Below, in pieces: positions 1 to 5,930 of a stretch of DNA of 10,424 bases. Both the position numbers and the translations under genes were made by a program. Numbering within the stretch: position 1 is the first letter of the stretch; every line of letters begins with the position of its first letter. The notes under the pieces are model-generated. The model worked only from the letters and a program-made list of their open reading frames with translations, made no database searches and was not told the DNA's origin. Source of the DNA: Betaproteobacteria bacterium (lineage in GTDB: Bacteria; Pseudomonadota; Gammaproteobacteria; Burkholderiales; SG8-41); NCBI GenBank assembly GCA_025353085.1, contig JANXRI010000227.1, positions 1 to 10,424 on the forward strand, in the 5' to 3' direction.

Positions 1-354
1 CAAGACCGTCGCCTTCGGCGGTTCCGCGATGAAGCTTTCATCGGTATGGAACATGGTCCCGCGGATGATCCGCTTGCCGTCCTTGACATCCCGGTCCTCG
101 CTCGAAACAACGCCGGCTTCCGGGTGCTCGTCCAGCCGGAAGGACTCCATGTGCTGGATCTTGGGTTCGCCGAAATGACGTGACGCGTTCAGGAAGGCGC
201 CGATGTCGCCGAAGCGCTGATCGCGGACGCATAACAGCAAATGATCGAGAAATGCCGCGGAGAGCTGATCGCGCTCAGCGGCGCTGAGCGGCTCGTTGAG
301 GTCGACGCCTGTGACTTCGGCGCCCATCATGCTGCTCAATGGCGTAATCTTCAT
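1..354 (-). CDS. TauD/TfdA-family Fe(II)/2-oxoglutarate dioxygenase, N-terminal part (cut by window edge)
   Basis: The 118 visible codons match the start of the taurine dioxygenase family, which uses Fe(II) and 2-oxoglutarate to hydroxylate a substrate in the cytoplasm. Seen: the family opening GAEVTGVDLNEPLS near residues 11-24, and the iron-binding HxD as FHTDESF near residues 104-110. The distal His and the 2-oxoglutarate Arg lie beyond the edge. I chose ATG 354 because AGGAG sits 6 nt upstream; an ATG at 359 runs straight into a stop in its own frame. The gene starts 16 nt after the Bug receptor stop, so it is the third gene of the operon. The substrate is unknown: relatives act on taurine, 2,4-D or other acids, and nothing here decides which. 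Family call firm, function open. Confidence 0.87.
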   Translation of the reverse strand, partial: MKITPLSSMMGAEVTGVDLNEPLSAAERDQLSAAFLDHLLLCVRDQRFGDIGAFLNASRHFGEPKIQHMESFRLDEHPEAGVVSSEDRDVKDGKRIIRGTMFHTDESFIAEPPKATVL

Positions 355-370
355 TGCATTCTCCTGTGTG

Positions 371-1381
371 TCAGTCCATCTTCGCGCCGGAATCGCGAAT
401 GACTTTTTGCCATTTGACGATATCGTCTTTGATGAAAGCGGCAAATTGTTCGGGCGTTGTGTTTATTGGTTCAGCGCCGAGAGCGGCCCATTGCTCCTTG
501 ACCGCGGGCAGGGCAATGATGCGAGTCACTTCACCATGCAGTCGTTGCACGATCGACTGCGGTGTTTTCGCGGGCGCCAGCAGGCCGTACCAAAGCGAGA
601 CCTCGTAGTCCGGTAGAGCCGCTTCCGCGATCGTGGGCAGTTCCGGGGCCGCCGCAGTTCGTTTCGCGCTGGTCGTGGCAAGCGCACGAAGCCTTCCGGC
701 TTTGGCTTGCGGCAGCGCGATCGGCGATCCTGGAAACATCAGCGCCAGTTGGCCGCCGATGAGGTCGCTCACCGCATTGGTGATGCCCTTATACGGCACA
801 TGCACCAGCTTTACGCCCGCCAGAGTATTGAACATCTCTCCTGCCAGATGAGGCGGACTGCCGTTTCCGGGTGAGCCGAAAAATAATTCCCGAGGTCTCG
901 TCCTGGCCAGCGCGATGAGCTCTTTGACCGACCTAGCGGGCACACTGGGATGCACCACCAGAATCAAGGGCGACGTAGCGAACAAGATTATCGGTGAGAA
1001 ATCCTTCAGCGGCTCAAACGGAACGTTCTGATAGAAACCTGGATTTATCGTCAGGTTGTTTACCGTCAACAACAATGTGTATCCATCCGGCGGCGATTTG
1101 GCGACAGCGGCGGTCCCGATATTTGTATTTGCGCCGGGCCGGTTGTCGATCAGCATGATCTGGCCCCAGGTTTCGGAGAGATTCTGACTGATCGTCCGCG
1201 CAAGCACATCGGTTGGCCCGCCCGCTGCTAACGGCACGACGACGCGCACCGTTTTGGCCGGGTAGGATTGAGACCACGCCTCTGCGCTCCAACTCAGTGC
1301 TGCATTGGCAAAAAGCGATGCGCAGATAGCGCGAGCGACGCCGGCGAGCAACTGTGTTGACTGGAGCGTAGCAACGGTCAT
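371..1381 (-). CDS. Bug-family (TctC-like) periplasmic solute-binding receptor
   Basis: A 336-residue extracytoplasmic receptor of the Bug family, very common in Burkholderiales, which binds carboxylated small molecules in the periplasm. Seen: a hydrophobic export signal (about residues 10-37), then the family blocks VVVPLAAGGPTDVLAR (48-62), NRPGA (80-84) and SPPDGYTLL (96-104), with the usual length and a C-terminal FAAFIKDDIVKW. I chose ATG 1381 because it forms an ATGA overlap with the stop of the amidohydrolase upstream, which implies translational coupling; a GTG at 1396 would add five residues. The export signal is unusual in lacking a Lys/Arg cluster at its start. No TctA or TctB membrane partners are visible, as is typical of orphan Bug receptors. 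Ligand unknown, but probably related to the substrate of the neighbouring enzymes. Confidence 0.93.
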   Translation of the reverse strand: MTVATLQSTQLLAGVARAICASLFANAALSWSAEAWSQSYPAKTVRVVVPLAAGGPTDVLARTISQNLSETWGQIMLIDNRPGANTNIGTAAVAKSPPDGYTLLLTVNNLTINPGFYQNVPFEPLKDFSPIILFATSPLILVVHPSVPARSVKELIALARTRPRELFFGSPGNGSPPHLAGEMFNTLAGVKLVHVPYKGITNAVSDLIGGQLALMFPGSPIALPQAKAGRLRALATTSAKRTAAAPELPTIAEAALPDYEVSLWYGLLAPAKTPQSIVQRLHGEVTRIIALPAVKEQWAALGAEPINTTPEQFAAFIKDDIVKWQKVIRDSGAKMD

Positions 1382-2220
1382 GCTTTCGGCGACCACCGAT
1401 AAGCTTTAGCGCACGCACCACCCATCAACATCGCGCGTTCACTTTCACTTAGACGATCGGTCAGGCGAAAAGGCTCGACGGCCTGTTCGTAGTTGACGAC
1501 CGCGAACGCGCGAGTCCAGTCGGTGCCCCATAGACAGCGGTCGAATCCCCACGCGTCGAACACGCGGGCGAGCGGGTCCCAGATGTCCGGGAACGGATAC
1601 GGTTTTTGTGACAGCGTGCAGGCGCCGCTGATCTTGATCACCGCATTTTTGCGCTTGGCGAAGTCGAGCACTTTCGACAGGTCGGCCCATGGCTGAGCGG
1701 CCAGCGCGTCAGGCGTGCGCGGCTGCATGATGGCCAGATGGTCGATGATGAATCGCGTGTCGGGATGGCGGTCGACGAGCGCCGTGCCCACATCCACGTT
1801 GCCCCAGCACAACATGTTGACCGGCAAGTCGTGCTTCACTGCTGCGCGCAGGATGCGGTCGAGGCCCGGGTCATTCGGCTCGCGCTTGCCTTCCTTCGGC
1901 ATCATGATGCGGATGCCGACGGTGCCCGGCGACTTCTCCCACTCGGCGATGACATCGGCCACTGCCGGATCATCCGGATCGACCGGCTTGACGAGAGCGA
2001 ACCGGCCGGGATGAGCGCGCTGCACTTCCACCGCATAGCTCGCGTCGTACCGGTGCATGGCGAAGGGAGAAATGAAGATCGCGCCGTCGACGCCGACCTT
2101 GTCCATCGCCGCCACCATCTCATCACCGGTGACGTGAGCGGGCCAATTCGGCACAGTGTGCCAGGGCCGTTGCGGCGTGTTCGCTTCATACGCGTGTATC
2201 TGGCAATCGATGATCGTCAT
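1378..2220 (-). CDS. Amidohydrolase-2 family metal-dependent hydrolase, LigI-like
   Basis: A 280-residue TIM-barrel hydrolase of the amidohydrolase-2 family (Pfam PF04909), the group that includes 2-pyrone-4,6-dicarboxylate lactonase (LigI) and 4-sulfomuconolactonase. Seen: IDCQIHAYE at the N terminus (QIH, residues 7-9), IIDHLAI with a conserved His at 161, and the catalytic Asp in LWGTDW at 234. The usual HxH of the first strand is QxH here, so the metal site may be altered or absent; LigI itself is reported not to need a metal. I chose ATG 2220 because GGAGAGGAG lies about 8 nt upstream; the open frame extends 13 codons further without a ribosome site. It is first in an operon with the Bug receptor and the dioxygenase, which fits hydrolysis of a lactone or amide. 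Substrate not predictable. Confidence 0.9.
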   Translation of the reverse strand: MTIIDCQIHAYEANTPQRPWHTVPNWPAHVTGDEMVAAMDKVGVDGAIFISPFAMHRYDASYAVEVQRAHPGRFALVKPVDPDDPAVADVIAEWEKSPGTVGIRIMMPKEGKREPNDPGLDRILRAAVKHDLPVNMLCWGNVDVGTALVDRHPDTRFIIDHLAIMQPRTPDALAAQPWADLSKVLDFAKRKNAVIKISGACTLSQKPYPFPDIWDPLARVFDAWGFDRCLWGTDWTRAFAVVNYEQAVEPFRLTDRLSESERAMLMGGACAKAYRWSPKA

Positions 2221-2251
2221 CGGGAAAGCTCCTCTCCAGGTTGTTTGACGG

Positions 2252-2280
2252 TATTGCAACAGATCGTGTCTGCCGTGTCT
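2252..2280. repeat. 29-bp repeat, copy 1 (leader of the amidohydrolase operon)
   Basis: This stretch matches 3592-3620 at 26 of 29 positions in the same orientation. Read on the minus strand it contains a small dyad, CAGA-N5-TCTG. It ends 32 bp upstream of the amidohydrolase start codon. It may be a shared operator or a trace of duplication. Confidence 0.6.
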
Positions 2281-2332
2281 AGAAAGGGGCTACCGTACAG
2301 CGCTCGATGCTGCCGGTCGATGCTCTTACTCG

Positions 2333-2348
2333 CTGCACTTAAGTGCAG
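2333..2348. promoter_or_regulatory. Perfect 16-bp palindrome, probable operator of the catabolic operon
   Basis: CTGCACTTAAGTGCAG is an uninterrupted palindrome centred about 120 bp upstream of the amidohydrolase start codon. With no loop it suits a dimeric regulator rather than an RNA hairpin. The regulator gene is not in the window. A direct repeat TCGATGCT (2304-2311 and 2317-2324, 13 bp apart) lies between it and the gene. I found no convincing -35/-10 pair near it. Confidence 0.45.
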
Positions 2349-2425
2349 TAACGCTTGCTTGTCGAGCGCTGCGTATGCGTTGTCGCCAAGCGAAAAATCC
2401 GTGCGACACACGCGATGACGCGAGC

Positions 2426-2452
2426 CAAAAGAAAACCCGCCGAAGCGGGTTC
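2426..2452 (-). terminator. Rho-independent terminator of the PEP-CTERM gene
   Basis: On the minus strand a 7-bp stem AACCCGC/GCGGGTT closes a TTCG loop flanked by C and G (the very stable cUUCGg tetraloop) and is followed by TTCTTTTGG. It lies 23 nt after the stop codon of the PEP-CTERM gene and separates it from the catabolic operon. Confidence 0.85.
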
Positions 2453-2474
2453 TCTGTGATCGCTGAAAAATCGA

Positions 2475-3326
2475 TTAGGCGCTTTTCTGCCTGTTGCGAC
2501 GCGTTACAAAACCAAGCAGGCCAAGACCGGAGAGCAGCATCGCGTAGGTTTCGGGCTCGGGAACAACTCCGATGGGCGTTATTGATCCGCTGAAGCCCAA
2601 CGTAATAATACGTCCGGCACCATCAAAATCGACCGGGGTCATTTCGCCAGTGCCTGTAAAAAAATTATGGGAAAAATTGTTGTTGATGTCACTGAGCGTT
2701 AATCCCAATGATGCGCCAAACGGGCTCAGCGTAAACCCGGACTCGCCCTGGCTTAACCCGGTAGCAGATACCAAGAACGGCAGGAAGCCAAACAGCGCGG
2801 GTTCTGGTCCCGGTGTCGCCGGCTGATGAACGCCGTCCTCCGCAAATGCGACTAACCCGCCACCCCCGTTCAAATAGCTGATGATGTCCGGTGCCCGATT
2901 GTCCAACGCCCGGAGATCATTGCCGGTCAGGGTGCCGCCATGGTCAGAAGGGACGAAGATCGCGCTGTAGAGCGAAAGATTGGTCGTCGAGAATGTTGTC
3001 GCATTCACTGTCACATAATGGTTTCCGGCGGTATTGCCAGCCGAATATCCGCTGGCGATCAGGCCTAGCTGCGAATCGAGATGGTCGCCAAGGGCAATAT
3101 TGCTGGTATTACTCTGGACGAACAGTATGGGTGCCGTGTTTCCATTCCGCGCGAAAAACAAGCTTTGCTGAATGAGATGTTGTGCTCCTAGGGTGTTCCC
3201 TGATATTGCGTGAAAATCTGCATCATGCCCCGACACAAATATATTTCCCGCATATAAAGGCGCTGTACACATCAGGGATGCGCTTACAGCCAATAATTGC
3301 AACGAATTTCTTACGCAGCTTTTCAT
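2475..3326 (-). CDS. PEP-CTERM sorted surface/exopolysaccharide-associated protein
   Basis: A 283-residue exported protein. Seen: a Sec signal at residues 1-26 (MKSCVRNSLQLLAV..., ending LYA before GNIF), a body rich in Asn, Gly and Ser, and a textbook PEP-CTERM tail: VPEPETYA (255-262), a hydrophobic helix of Leu/Gly, then RRNR (276-279). Such tails are known to be processed by an exosortase, usually in species making exopolysaccharide; no exosortase gene is in this window. The body has SGHDADFH (32-39) and a segment with VPSDHGG followed by a Gly-rich turn and LVAFAEDG, which reminds me of a class I glutamine-amidotransferase-like fold; that is inference. I chose ATG 3326 because a perfect AGGAGGT lies 7 nt upstream. 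It is a single-gene unit. Precise role unknown. Confidence 0.92.
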   Translation of the reverse strand: MKSCVRNSLQLLAVSASLMCTAPLYAGNIFVSGHDADFHAISGNTLGAQHLIQQSLFFARNGNTAPILFVQSNTSNIALGDHLDSQLGLIASGYSAGNTAGNHYVTVNATTFSTTNLSLYSAIFVPSDHGGTLTGNDLRALDNRAPDIISYLNGGGGLVAFAEDGVHQPATPGPEPALFGFLPFLVSATGLSQGESGFTLSPFGASLGLTLSDINNNFSHNFFTGTGEMTPVDFDGAGRIITLGFSGSITPIGVVPEPETYAMLLSGLGLLGFVTRRNRQKSA

Positions 3327-3420
3327 AGGAATTACCTCCTGGGTAAAGATTAGCTTGTAACGGAGTGCGAAACGGGAGATCGAAGGGGACTCGGATAGAT
3401 GCCTTGGGATTGGAAATTGC

Positions 3421-3448
3421 ATAGTTATGCTAGTAGTTTTGATGCCAA
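3421..3448 (-). promoter_or_regulatory. Possible sigma-70 promoter of the PEP-CTERM gene
   Basis: On the minus strand TTGGCA (3448-3443) and AACTAT (3426-3421) are separated by 16 bp. The -10 match is poor (3 of 6), which would suit an activator-dependent promoter. It would give a leader of roughly 90 nt. I did not find a sigma-54 GG-N10-GC pair, which is known at some PEP-CTERM genes. Confidence 0.3.
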
Positions 3449-3453
3449 TGGTA

Positions 3454-3483
3454 TGTAGGAATATCCCGATGGTATGTGTAGGA
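3454..3483 (-). promoter_or_regulatory. Paired TCCTAC boxes 23 bp apart upstream of the PEP-CTERM gene
   Basis: On the minus strand TCCTACA occurs at 3483-3477 and again at 3460-3454, exactly 23 bp apart. The same pair at the same spacing lies upstream of the csbD-like gene (7041-7012). An overlapping pair of CRATGGTATGT repeats, 21 bp apart (3446-3456 and 3467-3477, plus strand), occupies the same stretch. The inner box lies about 5 bp upstream of the proposed -35, where an activator would be expected to touch the polymerase. The regulator is unknown. Confidence 0.5.
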
Positions 3484-3746
3484 CGAAGCAGGAAGTTCGG
3501 CTATGAGCTTGGTGCTCGGGGGACGGGCATGGCGAATGTCCGCATCGGGCCGTGAGCGGACGTTCGGAAACTATCCGGTCACCGTCACCACTATTGCAGC
3601 AGATCGCTTCTGCCGTGTCTCAAACGGCGCCGCGCGGGCGTTTATTTGCCCGCAAACTGAAGCAGCGCTCAATCGACGTCTGGTTCACATTTGGCCATCG
3701 CTACGCCGCTTCGCTTTAACCACAGTTGCTTAAGGGGCACCGGGCG
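3484..3746. other. Gene-free stretch with two inverted repeats
   Basis: No credible gene is visible on either strand between the PEP-CTERM promoter and the sigma-factor promoter; the short open frames lack ribosome sites and family features. It holds an 11-bp inverted repeat with one G-T mismatch (CGAATGTCCGC at 3533-3543 against 3556-3566, 12-nt loop), the second copy of the 29-bp repeat (3592-3620), and a 6-bp GCGGGC/GCCCGC hairpin (3634-3653). Confidence 0.5.
3592..3620. repeat. 29-bp repeat, copy 2 (upstream of the sigma-factor gene)
   Basis: This is the partner of 2252-2280, with 26 of 29 identities. In this copy the dyad is longer on the minus strand: GCAGA-N5-TCTGC. It lies about 190 bp upstream of the sigma-factor start codon and points away from that gene, compared with the first copy and its gene. 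Confidence 0.6.
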
Positions 3747-3774
3747 GGAACGTATGGCCCGCGTTTCTCATCGA
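3747..3774 (+). promoter_or_regulatory. Possible ECF-type (self-activated) promoter of the sigma-factor gene
   Basis: GGAAC at 3747-3751 resembles the -35 of ECF (RpoE-like) promoters and is followed after 16 bp by TCATCGA. Transcription from here would give a short leader of about 25 nt before the sigma-factor ATG. Only the -35 half is a good match, and I could not find a second copy in front of the ferritin-like gene. Confidence 0.3.
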
Positions 3775-3805
3775 ATGTCACAGAAGTAAAACTCAGGAGC
3801 GCCCA

Positions 3806-4516
3806 ATGGGACTGAATCCGGCACGCGAAGCAACGACTGAAACGGCACTGTCGGATTTTTCCCTTGTGCAGCAGGCCATCAGCGGGAACGACAAGGCGTT
3901 TGAAATCCTCATGCGGCGGAATAATCGCGCGCTCTACCGCGCCGCGCGCAGTATTTTGCAGGACGACGCCGAGGCGGAAGACGCCGTGCAGGAAGGCTAT
4001 CTGAAGGCTTACCAGGCCCTGGCGCAATTCAAGGGCGAAGCGAAGCTCACGACGTGGCTCACGCGCATCGTCATCAACGAGGCGCTGGAGAAAATTCGCA
4101 AGCGCAAGAAGGAGTCAGGCACCGTTTCGCTGGAGAACGTGTTGGATCTGGAGATACATTTGAATAATGCGAATGACGGGAAAGCCCGTGCCGATGGTCC
4201 GGAGGCGGCGGCCATACGGGCACAGACGCGCCGGCTTCTGGAACACAAAATAGATCAGTTGCCGGCGGCGTTTCGCACGGTGTTCGTATTGCGCGCGTTG
4301 GAAGAAATGTCGGTCGAGGAAACCGCGTTGTGCGTCGGCATCACCGAGGCCACGGTACGCACGCGCTTTTTCCGCGCGAAAAGTATTCTGCGGGAGTCTC
4401 TCGCCAGTGAAATCGACATCCTGTTCGAGGATGCATTTGCTTTTGCCGGCGACCGGTGCGATCGCATCGTCAGCGGGGTGCTCGAACGGATCAAGCTTTC
4501 CCGCGCGAGCGGCTAA
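3806..4516 (+). CDS. ECF-family RNA polymerase sigma factor (sigma-70 type)
   Basis: A 236-residue alternative sigma factor that would direct RNA polymerase to a stress-type regulon. Seen: region 2 at about residues 30-98 (AFEILMRRNN..., AEDAVQEGYLKAYQAL, FKGEAKLTTWLTRI) and region 4 at about 148-200 (LPAAFRTVFVLRALEEMS, then a helix-turn-helix with GITEATVRTRFFRAK). After region 4 there is a tail of about 36 residues containing FAFAGDRCDRIV. I chose ATG 3806 because AGGAG lies 6 nt upstream. No anti-sigma gene follows; the next gene, 84 nt on, codes for a ferritin-like protein. The tail may replace the anti-sigma as a control element (inference). A poor CGGCG/CGCCG hairpin lies just after the stop. 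Family call firm, regulon unknown. Confidence 0.93.
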   Translation: MGLNPAREATTETALSDFSLVQQAISGNDKAFEILMRRNNRALYRAARSILQDDAEAEDAVQEGYLKAYQALAQFKGEAKLTTWLTRIVINEALEKIRKRKKESGTVSLENVLDLEIHLNNANDGKARADGPEAAAIRAQTRRLLEHKIDQLPAAFRTVFVLRALEEMSVEETALCVGITEATVRTRFFRAKSILRESLASEIDILFEDAFAFAGDRCDRIVSGVLERIKLSRASG

Positions 4517-4600
4517 ACATCAAAGTCATACGCAGCGGCGCCTGACCGCCGTTTCGGTAATAAACGTGCTTCACATTTTAACAATCTGAAAGGAACCATC

Positions 4601-5188
4601 ATGCAATTAATCAAGTTATTGAACGATCCTTTGTTTGCTGCCGGACGTCGCGCGTTTATAGGAAAATCGGGGGTTCTGCTCTCGGCAACTGCGGTCGCGT
4701 TGCTGGCCGGGCGGGACGGGCTGGCAGCCGACTCGAAAGCAAGCTCAACTTCCGTTGGCGATGACGTGCGTATTCTGAACACCGCGCTTGGCGCGGAGCA
4801 TCAGGCGATTGCCGCGTATCAGGTCGGCGCCGAAAGCAATCTGCTGGAAAAATCCGTGCTGGCGCTCGCGGTGCAATTCCAGGGTCACCACAAGGAACAC
4901 GTCGAGATACTTGTCAAGACTATCACGCAGCTCGGCGGCAAGCCGGTCGCGGTTTTGCAGAAGTACACCTTCCCGACCGACAAGCTCAAAAACCAGGCTG
5001 ACGTGCTGCGCTTTGCCGCAGGGCTGGAACAGGGCGCGGTCAGCGCTTATCTCGGCGCGGTGCCCGCGTTTCACAATCGCGATCTCGCCAAGGCGGCCGC
5101 GAGTATTCTCGGTGATGAAGCCATGCACTGGGCGACATTGCGCCAGGCGCTTGGTGAAAATCCCGTTCCTTCGGCGTTTGTATCGTAA
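4601..5188 (+). CDS. Tat-exported ferritin-like domain protein
   Basis: A 195-residue protein of the ferritin-like four-helix type (close to Pfam Ferritin_2, PF13668), likely periplasmic. Seen: a Tat signal with the twin arginine in GRRAFIGKSG (residues 15-24) and a following hydrophobic stretch to about 38; then four helices carrying likely metal ligands: E66 in GAEHQAIAAY, the H96/H97/E99/H100 cluster in QGHHKEHVEIL, E143 in GLEQGAVSAY, and E173/H176 in GDEAMHWATL. Export by Tat implies folding, perhaps with metal, before export. The start has AAGGA 7 nt upstream. It follows the sigma factor by 84 nt and is probably controlled by it. Whether it stores iron, handles oxidants, or only keeps the fold cannot be told. 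Confidence 0.87.
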   Translation: MQLIKLLNDPLFAAGRRAFIGKSGVLLSATAVALLAGRDGLAADSKASSTSVGDDVRILNTALGAEHQAIAAYQVGAESNLLEKSVLALAVQFQGHHKEHVEILVKTITQLGGKPVAVLQKYTFPTDKLKNQADVLRFAAGLEQGAVSAYLGAVPAFHNRDLAKAAASILGDEAMHWATLRQALGENPVPSAFVS

Positions 5189-5206
5189 GTATCGCAATTG
5201 AACAAC

Positions 5207-5246
5207 GCGGCGCGGTCGATAGCAGCACGACCGCGCCGCACTTTTT
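5207..5246 (+). terminator. Strong rho-independent terminator after the ferritin-like gene
   Basis: GCGGCGCGGTCG (5207-5218) pairs perfectly with 5228-5239 across a 9-nt loop and is followed by ACTTTTT. It sits 19 nt after the ferritin-like stop and ends only 9 nt before the cytochrome start codon, so it should both end the upstream transcript and limit read-through into the cytochrome gene. Confidence 0.85.
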
Positions 5247-5255
5247 GCAGACGCC

Positions 5256-5696
5256 ATGAACATACACGACGTTAGCCGCGGGTTCTTCGCGTGCGCATTT
5301 TTGCTGCAATGTTGCGGCGCAATCGCGGCAAACCAACCATCCGAAATTAAGGGTGATGCCAAAAGCGGCGAGCAAGTCTATGCGCGCTGCATGGCATGCC
5401 ATTCATTGACCGAGAACCGCATTGGTCCCAAACATTGCGGCGTGGTCGGCCGTCGCGCGGGTGCTGTTCCAGGATTCGATTACTCGCCTGCTATGCGCCG
5501 TGCCAAAATTGTGTGGAGCGAAAAAACGCTTAACCAGTTCCTTGCCGATCCGATGAAATACCTGCCCGGGACGGCGATGGTTTTTGCCGGCGTCCCGGAC
5601 CCCAAAGAACGCGCGGACGTCATTGCATGGCTTAAAGAGGCCCGGCCGGAATCTGCTGCTTGCCCGGCGAACGCTAAACGCCGGCATCGGGGTTGA
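5256..5696 (+). CDS. Class I c-type cytochrome (cytochrome c2-like), exported
   Basis: A 146-residue monohaem cytochrome, likely periplasmic, carrying electrons between envelope redox enzymes. Seen: a signal peptide ending around AIAA (residue 25), the haem-binding CMACH (45-49), the GPKHCGVVGRRAG loop (58-69), FDYSPAMRRA (75-83), and the axial-ligand loop PGTAMVF (104-110, Met108). Length and motif order fit class I cytochromes c; after the last helix (DVIAWLKEA) there is a short tail ending KRRHRG, where Cys136 adds to the unpaired Cys61. The upstream sequence has no purine-rich ribosome site, and the terminator hairpin ends 9 nt before the ATG, so expression may depend on read-through of the upstream transcript. 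It is third in the run sigma factor, ferritin-like protein, cytochrome. Confidence 0.93.
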   Translation: MNIHDVSRGFFACAFLLQCCGAIAANQPSEIKGDAKSGEQVYARCMACHSLTENRIGPKHCGVVGRRAGAVPGFDYSPAMRRAKIVWSEKTLNQFLADPMKYLPGTAMVFAGVPDPKERADVIAWLKEARPESAACPANAKRRHRG

Positions 5697-5768
5697 GAAA
5701 ACCCGTTGATGCAATCGGCATCCCGGGTGTCCGCCTCGGTCGACAGAGGAAATCCCCCGTTACATAGT

Positions 5769-5794
5769 GCGTTCGACGAACACTTGTCGAACGC
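5769..5794. repeat. 9-bp perfect inverted repeat (hairpin)
   Basis: GCGTTCGAC (5769-5777) pairs with GTCGAACGC (5786-5794) over an 8-nt loop, about 75 nt after the cytochrome stop. There is no T-run on either side, so it may be an RNA end-stabilising hairpin or a factor-dependent terminator. Confidence 0.5.
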
Positions 5795-5855
5795 CGTCGC
5801 GCTATTGGCTTTGGCAGAGTGCCAGGTCGCGGCGTCCAGGCAACTAAAAAATTCG

Positions 5856-5918
5856 GGCCAGTTAACTTTTTCGGCCGGACGTAGCGGGCGGCTCCGCAGC
5901 GAAAAAGTTATACTGACC
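5856..5918. repeat. 63-bp imperfect palindrome in gene-free DNA
   Basis: The left arm GGCCAGT-TAACTTTTTCG (5856-5873) faces its complement at 5900-5918, differing by one G-T mismatch and one extra base at 5911; the inner 11 bp are perfect. A second short stem, CGGA (5876-5879) with TCCG (5893-5896), lies inside. No gene is present. It abuts the decayed amidohydrolase fragment to its right, so it may be an inserted short element. Confidence 0.65.
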
Positions 5919-5930
5919 TTCTATGGCCTC

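Noticed and set aside
1738..2418. 226-codon open frame on the plus strand opposite the LigI-like gene
   Set aside because: Antisense shadow: the minus strand carries the motifs, the ribosome site and the overlapping operon partner.
3327..3450. Sigma-54 promoter for the PEP-CTERM gene, as known in some exosortase systems
   Set aside because: The only candidate, TTGGCA followed by a GC, has 14 rather than 10 bases between the two elements.
3503..3733. 76-codon open frame upstream of the sigma-factor gene
   Set aside because: No ribosome site, no protein features; it runs through inverted repeats, the 29-bp repeat and near the proposed sigma promoter.
4530..4560. Terminator between the sigma-factor and ferritin-like genes
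   Set aside because: The CGGCG/CGCCG stem is only 5 bp and is followed by just three T residues, too weak to call.
5856..5918. Integron attC recombination site, because the arms carry AAC and GTT at matching places
   Set aside because: On the minus strand the end boxes read GTATAAC and GTTAACT, each failing the RYYYAAC/GTTRRRY consensus at one position; the spacers are fully paired and no integrase or cassette is present.
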